The notes beneath the pieces are model-generated. The model saw only the letters and a program-made list of their open reading frames with translations, did no database searches and was not told where the DNA came from. A DNA stretch of 14,895 bases from an uncultured Bacteroidales bacterium (GTDB taxonomy: Bacteria; Bacteroidota; Bacteroidia; Bacteroidales; Paludibacteraceae), in contig CAIWIS010000375.1 in assembly GCA_903912795.1 (NCBI GenBank), positions 1-14,895 on the forward strand. Reading direction: 5' to 3'. Position 1 is the stretch's first letter. Each line of letters opens with the position of its first letter. The position numbers and the translations under genes are program-made. Positions 6,759 through 12,600 of the stretch are shown here, one piece after another.

Positions 6759-8384
6759 TTAACTTTCGGCTGGAACCGTATTTTTAGCATCGAGTTTCGA
6801 TGGTGTAAATATCTGTAAAACTCCATTTAAGCCAAGACTCATAACGATATTATAGAAAAATGCCAAAAATGCAATAAATAATAAACATCCCGACAATGCT
6901 GCCAAAACCATATACAGATTAAATTCACCATTATAATAAATTGTACGGCGAAGCATGCCATGTAAGCCAGCCATTCCCATAAAAGCGCCCATACCTATAC
7001 CACCTACCAAATGGCACCAAAAATGTACATTTGCAAGTTTCTGACTGTATAGTTTTGCACCATTAGTAACAATTGGGAAAAGAATATACACAGCTGAATA
7101 AAGTGTCATGGTAAGTCCAACCAATACAGCAACGTGAACGTGTGGCCCAATAATCCATTGTGTATTGTGTAAAATGCGATTCAAACCTATGTCGGCTTGC
7201 ATAATACCTGCAGGTACAGCCAATCCAAATCCGAGCAAACCACCTAATAAGAATTTTAGCGGATTAGTCATTTTCAGTGGACGAGCGCTCCAAAGCGTAA
7301 CCAAGGTAATGAAAAATGCCAAACCTTGTGTAATTAATTCGAAAGCCGTAACCAACTCACCCGAAAGTATTTTAAGAATTCCAGGTTGTGCTTGATCCGA
7401 CATCAAGTGATGGGACCAAACTGTCCACGATACAACTAACTCGACTAATAATGCTGCACGAGCTATGTTTTGCATAAACAGTTTTTTACCCGTAATTAGC
7501 ATGGCTAATAAATACCAAGTACCTGCAACAAAGATCAACACAAGTCCATCAGCAATAAGGTCTAATCCCCACCAAAACCAATTTTTGTAAAGTAATGCAT
7601 CAATAGCCGTATGTTTAAGATCAATGCCCATAAGGTACGAAACCATATAAACCAAAATTAGAACACCTGTAAATAAAATAATACCAGCATTAAGAGCAAC
7701 ATCAACAGTACCACGGGCAACAGCTGCTACTGGTAGTGAAATCAAATGTTCTTTTTGTTTCTCCTTTTTCTTAAACAAATTAGTAAAAGCATCTAAACCT
7801 AAAGCCGAAGCAAGTAATGCTTTCGATGGTTGTTTTTCCCAACCTTCGGGAGTGTAGGATATAGTTTTAAAAATATTAATTACAAAAAATACTGTTCCAA
7901 CCATTACTATTGCAATACCAGTAATAAAAATAGCACCACCAAGCGGATCGAACTGTGTAAAATCGGCAGGTAACGGCCAATAAAGCGTATAAAGTGGTGC
8001 ATATTCAGTTAAAAATCCGGCTAACCAGAAAACCATAGTACCAGCAGTTATCAAAATAAATGTCCAATTACCCAATTTGATACTCCACAATGGTTTTTTC
8101 ATCAAAAATGGCACTAAAAACAAAAATGCACCAAAAACCAACGAATAAGTAGAGCCAAAAATACCAACTAATGGATGTGCAGTTAAAATACCAAAGTACT
8201 GTTCGGCAGGCATAAACGACGGATCAACTTGGAAAACACGCATTATCATTCCTTCGAAAAGTGCAAAGAAATAATACACCAACGATACAACCACAAAACG
8301 CAAAACTAATTTTTGCGCTGGCGTTAAAGTTTTTGGTTTAAATAAACCACCTTCGCCATTCAGAAATATATCTATAAATTTCAT
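6759..8384 (-). CDS. Heme-copper oxidase superfamily subunit I, nitric oxide reductase-like, with Asp replacing the helix VI metal-ligand His
   Basis: This 541-residue membrane protein has about a dozen hydrophobic helices. Histidines expected of the superfamily are present: His70 in TAHPLVGIF (low-spin heme), His325-His326 in WSHHLMSD (copper or iron ligands of helix VII), and His415 and His417 in GPHVHVAV (high-spin and low-spin heme), after LHNTQW. Helix VI reads WWGLDLIADG at 271-280. Lined up with the cNorB motif HLWVEG, the metal-binding His becomes Asp275 and the catalytic Glu becomes Asp279. There is no His-Pro-Glu-Val-Tyr motif and no helix VII tyrosine, so oxygen reduction of the usual kind is unlikely. 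It follows the CuA-less subunit II by 31 bases. The best inference is NO reduction to N2O at the cytoplasmic membrane, in one of the unusual NOR lineages with a carboxylate metal ligand (I recall gNOR as such, unverified). A different substrate is possible. Confidence 0.82.
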   Translation of the reverse strand: MKFIDIFLNGEGGLFKPKTLTPAQKLVLRFVVVSLVYYFFALFEGMIMRVFQVDPSFMPAEQYFGILTAHPLVGIFGSTYSLVFGAFLFLVPFLMKKPLWSIKLGNWTFILITAGTMVFWLAGFLTEYAPLYTLYWPLPADFTQFDPLGGAIFITGIAIVMVGTVFFVINIFKTISYTPEGWEKQPSKALLASALGLDAFTNLFKKKEKQKEHLISLPVAAVARGTVDVALNAGIILFTGVLILVYMVSYLMGIDLKHTAIDALLYKNWFWWGLDLIADGLVLIFVAGTWYLLAMLITGKKLFMQNIARAALLVELVVSWTVWSHHLMSDQAQPGILKILSGELVTAFELITQGLAFFITLVTLWSARPLKMTNPLKFLLGGLLGFGLAVPAGIMQADIGLNRILHNTQWIIGPHVHVAVLVGLTMTLYSAVYILFPIVTNGAKLYSQKLANVHFWCHLVGGIGMGAFMGMAGLHGMLRRTIYYNGEFNLYMVLAALSGCLLFIAFLAFFYNIVMSLGLNGVLQIFTPSKLDAKNTVPAES

Positions 8385-8415
8385 ACTATTTATTTTTTTT
8401 CAATTTAATAATCTC

Positions 8416-8964
8416 TTATTCTATTACTTCTACTGCATGATCAATAATCATTTGCGCTCCTTTTGGACCTGAATATTCGGTTGAACGAATGGAATAAACA
8501 CCTGGTTTATTAAATTGCCAAAGAATATCGTTGTTGTGACCAGGCACTACCTGCATTTGAAACAACATAGAATTATCCTTGCGGAAAAGTCCAAATCCGT
8601 ACGTTAAATCGTCGGATGTTACATTAAACATAGCCTTTTCGCCAACTTTAATAAAAAGTGTATCGGCAGGCAAATAAAACTGATGATTGGCCACCCGAAT
8701 ATCAAACACTTTGTCGGCTTTTATTTCAGCCCGATTAATGTCCATTGGAGCCCAAGGAATGGTGTTGTACGTGATAATGTGCAGCGATACACCCGCCACA
8801 ATTAGCACCGACACATACACATAAAATAGCTTGTTTGGCGCTTTGTAAGTATCGCCCTGACGGGTGATTTTGTAAGCAAACCAAGCCATCAACGACATGA
8901 TGGAAATCGTGTAACAAGTGTACGCGATTGTTTGTCCCCAAAGAACAACTTGTGAATCGACCAT
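8416..8964 (-). CDS. Heme-copper oxidase subunit II-like cupredoxin protein lacking the CuA site
   Basis: This 182-residue protein has two membrane helices (about 12-32 and 46-66) and a C-terminal periplasmic cupredoxin domain (about 85-182), the layout of oxidase subunit II. The family segment C-x-E-x-x-C-G-x-x-H-x-x-M reads STEYSGPKGAQM here: both copper cysteines are Ser161 and Ser165, the histidine is Gly169, and Met172 and Glu163 remain. The upstream histidine position reads Tyr122 (LTYGFG), while MQVVPG and FNKPGVYSIR keep the fold. CuA cannot form, so the complex is unlikely to take electrons from cytochrome c through this subunit; quinol is the usual donor in CuA-less members. It sits 25 bases after the Rrf2 gene and directly before subunit I. 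The start at 8964 leaves a short periplasmic N-terminus before helix 1. Confidence 0.85.
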   Translation of the reverse strand: MVDSQVVLWGQTIAYTCYTISIMSLMAWFAYKITRQGDTYKAPNKLFYVYVSVLIVAGVSLHIITYNTIPWAPMDINRAEIKADKVFDIRVANHQFYLPADTLFIKVGEKAMFNVTSDDLTYGFGLFRKDNSMLFQMQVVPGHNNDILWQFNKPGVYSIRSTEYSGPKGAQMIIDHAVEVIE

Positions 8965-8989
8965 AATAATTTAATTTTAAAAGTGAGTA

Positions 8990-9415
8990 TTATTTTAACG
9001 AAAGATTAATGCTGCATTTCTCCTTGTTTAAATCAAACAAGGTGGTTGTTCTTAAAATTTCAAGGGTTGCATCGCGCACATCGCCCCATTTATCATGCAT
9101 GGAGCATTTTTCGGTCAAAGGACAATCATGAAATCCAAAAAAACACTTATTTTCAGGTATTACTTCATCTGTTGCTTCCACAATATTTAGTAGTGTAATT
9201 TCATGCAATGGTTTGGCTATTTGATAGCCTCCCTGCTTGCCTTGAATACTCACAAGCAATCCTTGTTTTGACAGAAAATTAAGTTGTTTACGTAAATATC
9301 GAAATGGAATCTGTAAGTTGTTAAACAAATCGTTTGCTGTATATAATTTGCTATTATCCAACGACATATAGCTCATAATTCTCAATCCGTATTCAGTAGT
9401 TTTAGTAAAATTCAT
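8990..9415 (-). CDS. Rrf2-family transcriptional regulator with Fe-S-type cysteines, NsrR-like
   Basis: This 141-residue protein has an N-terminal winged helix-turn-helix of the Rrf2 type: TTEYGLRIM at the start, the recognition region about 28-48, and the wing motif GKQGGYQIAKP at 59-69. Three cysteines, Cys91, Cys98 and Cys104, sit in the usual cluster-binding loop (spacing X6 and X5), with CPL after the second as in IscR and NsrR relatives; Cys134 is extra. Such proteins sense NO, iron or Fe-S status through the cluster. It is the first gene of the operon with the subunit II and I genes, 25 bases apart, so it probably controls its own operon. Given the downstream enzyme, NO sensing is a reasonable inference but is not proven. 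IscR- or redox-type sensing is the alternative. Confidence 0.87.
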   Translation of the reverse strand: MNFTKTTEYGLRIMSYMSLDNSKLYTANDLFNNLQIPFRYLRKQLNFLSKQGLLVSIQGKQGGYQIAKPLHEITLLNIVEATDEVIPENKCFFGFHDCPLTEKCSMHDKWGDVRDATLEILRTTTLFDLNKEKCSINLSLK

Positions 9416-9446
9416 TTAATGATACCTTTAGGGGTTATTTAAAATG

Positions 9447-9477
9447 CAAATAAAATGATTTATTTTGATATTACAAA
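9447..9477 (-). promoter_or_regulatory. Putative promoter of the Rrf2/oxidase operon
   Basis: On the minus strand a TTTG at 9477-9474 is followed after 19 bases by TTTATTTG at 9454-9447, which matches TAnnTTTG with one mismatch. The start of transcription would be near 9440, about 25 bases before the Rrf2 ATG at 9415. A weak dyad (ACC at 9424-9426, GGT at 9433-9435) lies just downstream. Confidence 0.4.
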
Positions 9478-9494
9478 ATTTTTATGAAAATAAA

Positions 9495-9566
9495 TTGAAA
9501 ACTAAAATGAATTCAATTATAATTTTGCGGGGTTTACAACATTTCAAACAATTGGTATTATATTTG
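9495..9566 (+). promoter_or_regulatory. Two putative promoters of the alpha-2-macroglobulin gene
   Basis: TAATTTTG at 9520-9527 is a perfect TAnnTTTG element with a TTG at 9495-9497, 22 bases upstream. A second perfect element, TATATTTG, lies at 9559-9566, 36 bases before the ATG at 9603, but has no clear -33 partner. Either could drive the gene. Confidence 0.4.
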
Positions 9567-9602
9567 CCTACTCTAACATAAAACTTTACAAAATACACGA
9601 TT

Positions 9603-12600
9603 ATGAAGAAGAATTTTGCCATTTTTAGCCTAATAGCAATAATAATAATAACCGGATTATTACTAGCTCAGAAAAAAGACACAACTCCCCTCGCACTTCG
9701 TTGGACAAAAGTTGAGAAACTAGCTGAACAGCAATTACCAGAGTCGGCTTTAAAAGAAGTTGACGAAATTCTTGCACAGGCTATAGAAGATAATAATACC
9801 ACACAAATTATTATTGCCACTATTTACAAAATGCGTTTCACACTCGAAATTGACCCTGACAAAGCACCCGCTTTGATACGTGAATTCGAAACTATGGCTC
9901 AAAACGAAAAAGCACTTGATAAAAAAGCAATACTACTATCGATGACAGCCGAAATGTATGTCAGTTATTATCAAAATAATGCGTGGACAATTGATCAAAG
10001 AACAAAAGTAGTTGGAACAATTCCTGAAGACATCAAGGAATGGACAAAAAATATATTCTACGACAAAATTGAAAAGCTGTTATCATTATCGTTGCAAAAC
10101 AAATCAGTACTGCAACAAACAGATGTTTTAAAATACGAAGCTCTTCTAGATAAAGGTGACGATAGCCGCACATTTCAACCTACTTTATTCGATTTTTTGG
10201 CCTATCGATATATAAATTTACTCCAACAAATATCACAAGCATGCGATTTGAAAAACCCTGTCCTGAGCGATGTGTATTATGCCAATGCAACTGATTTTGT
10301 AAAGTTTGTACAGGATTCAACTTATGCAAGCACAGTTGAAAGTAAAACAATGGCCATTTATCAACAACTTATTGAATTTCATACCACTAGCAACTATAAA
10401 CATGCATTAGTTTATTCCGACCTCAACCGATTGCAATATATCAAAAACATTCATCAGGTTAATGAACTATATATCAAAGCTTTAGAAGAGTTAGAACAAA
10501 AATATGCTTCTAACGAACTATTAGTTGAAGTATTGAACTATAAGGCACAATTTTATTTGAACCCTATTACTTTTTCAAATAATAAAACTGATAAACGCAC
10601 TGCTTATGATATATGTAATAGAGGTATCAAACAATTTCCGACGTCAAAACGTATCGGTTTGCTTAAAAACATTAAAAATCAGATTGCCCAAAAATCACTC
10701 AGCGTTAATCATATTGATTTAATAAAACCTGCTTCGAATTTATCAGTTAAAATTAATACAGCAAATATTACTTTATTGGAAATGAATATTTATAAGATTA
10801 ATGCCACTGCTGTTGAATACAATATTTATAACCGCAACAAACAAATTCGCAACGAGGATTACCCAAACCGTACGTTGTTGGAAACCAAAACGATAAAATT
10901 GAAAACAAATCCCAACTTTTTACCTACCGATACAAATATTAATGTATTAACAAATGAGTATGGAATTTACGAAATTACGGTGCATTCAAAATACGACCTT
11001 TCGAAAGAAGAAATTTCTAAGACCAGTTTTATTGTTTCAGACTTGGGTTGCATATTTAGAACCAATGAGGCCAACATACAAAGTGTTTATGTACTCAATC
11101 GGCAGTCGGGACTTCAACAAAAAGGCGTACAAGTAGCAGCATATCAGCAAAAATGGACAGGAAACGGATATAATATTGCGTTGAAATACAAGATAATAAC
11201 TGATGTAAATGGTAATTGTAAAATTCCTTTTGCAGATAATTACTCCGAAAATATCCTTTTTTTTGAATTTGGTGCTGATAAATATTTCTCTACAACAACA
11301 CACAGTTATCTGAATGATAATATGAGTCATATTAATAGCAATTCCCAATTAAATTTATTTACCGATCGTTCCATTTATCGCCCTGGTCAAACCGTCTATT
11401 TTAAAGGAATAGCCTATTTTGCCAACAAAAACCGCAACGAAGTTGAAAAATCTGTTTCGTACGAAGTTAGTTTGTATGATGCTAACCGACAGAAGGTGAG
11501 TTCAAAATCGTATAAAACGAATGAATTTGGTTCGTTTGCTGGTGAATTTATTTTGCCCGAAGGTGGACTTAATGGAGCTTATCGCATTCAATCTGGAAAT
11601 TTTTCTCAAACATTTTATGTAGAGGAATATAAACGCCCAACTTTTGAGGTCATTATTGATAAACCAAAATCGGAAATAAAATTCGGTTCAAAAATTACAC
11701 TTAGCGGAAATGTAAAAGCGTATGCGGGTTACAATATAGGCAATGCAAATGTAAAATACCGCGTTACACGCATCTCGCACCGTTACTGCTGGTGGTGGAA
11801 TGAGCCCGAAACTGAAATTTCGAATGGAAATACAACATCTGATTCAAATGGTAAATTTGAAGTTTCATTTGTTGCTGAAAAACCAAAATCAAGCATCGAA
11901 ACAGGACGAGGTAGCTTTTACACCTATACCATATCGGCAGACGTAACCGACCCCAAAGGCGAAACGCAACAAGGTGAACAATATGTTTCGGTGGGCGATA
12001 AATCGCTGTTTATATTGGCTACCGTTCCGGAAAAAACAGAAAAATCGACTGGTATAAAGATGGATATTGCAACCGAAACATTAAATGGCGAAAAACTCGA
12101 ATCGGTTGTTAATTATGAGATATTCAGATTGGAAGAATTATCGGATTACGTGGAGAACAAAAATGATATTTCGAAAACTAAAAATGCAGAAAAAATAGTT
12201 TCAGGCATATTCAACACGAAAGATAAGACTCTAAACCTTGAAGTAAAAAAATGGAAATCAGCACAATATAGAATTATTTTTAAAACAAATGATGCTTTTG
12301 GAAATGAAGTAAAAACTGATAATGTATTTATAGTTTACGATAATGCTGATAAGCGTCCGCCCATAAAAACATATACCTGGTTACTAACGCCAAAAACCGA
12401 ATGCGTAGAAGGCGAAAAAGCACGAATCCGTTTTGGTACATCAAGCAAAAATACAGCTGTGCTTTACGAAATTATGCAAGGAAACAAAATTATCGAAAGT
12501 AAATGGATGAAGTTCAACGACGAAATTCGTGATTTTGAAATACTTTTCAAAAAAGAATATGGCGCAGGCGTAACCGTATTTTTCACCTTTATGAAAGACG

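Noticed and set aside
6759..8384. Calling subunit I a cbb3 oxidase CcoN or a standard cytochrome c oxidase subunit I
   Set aside because: The helix VI His and any active-site Tyr are missing, no CcoO or CcoP gene is present, and the partner subunit lacks CuA.
9422..9438. Weak dyad ATACC...GGTTAT upstream of the Rrf2 start as an operator
   Set aside because: The arms match only three bases without a gap, so the evidence is too thin for a feature of its own.
9508..9515. Perfect 8-base palindrome TGAATTCA between the divergent genes
   Set aside because: Too short and too AT-rich to support an operator call; expected by chance in such sequence.
9637..9652. AAT triplet run in the signal peptide as a phase-variable repeat
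   Set aside because: Unit changes would only add or remove an isoleucine and would not shift the frame.
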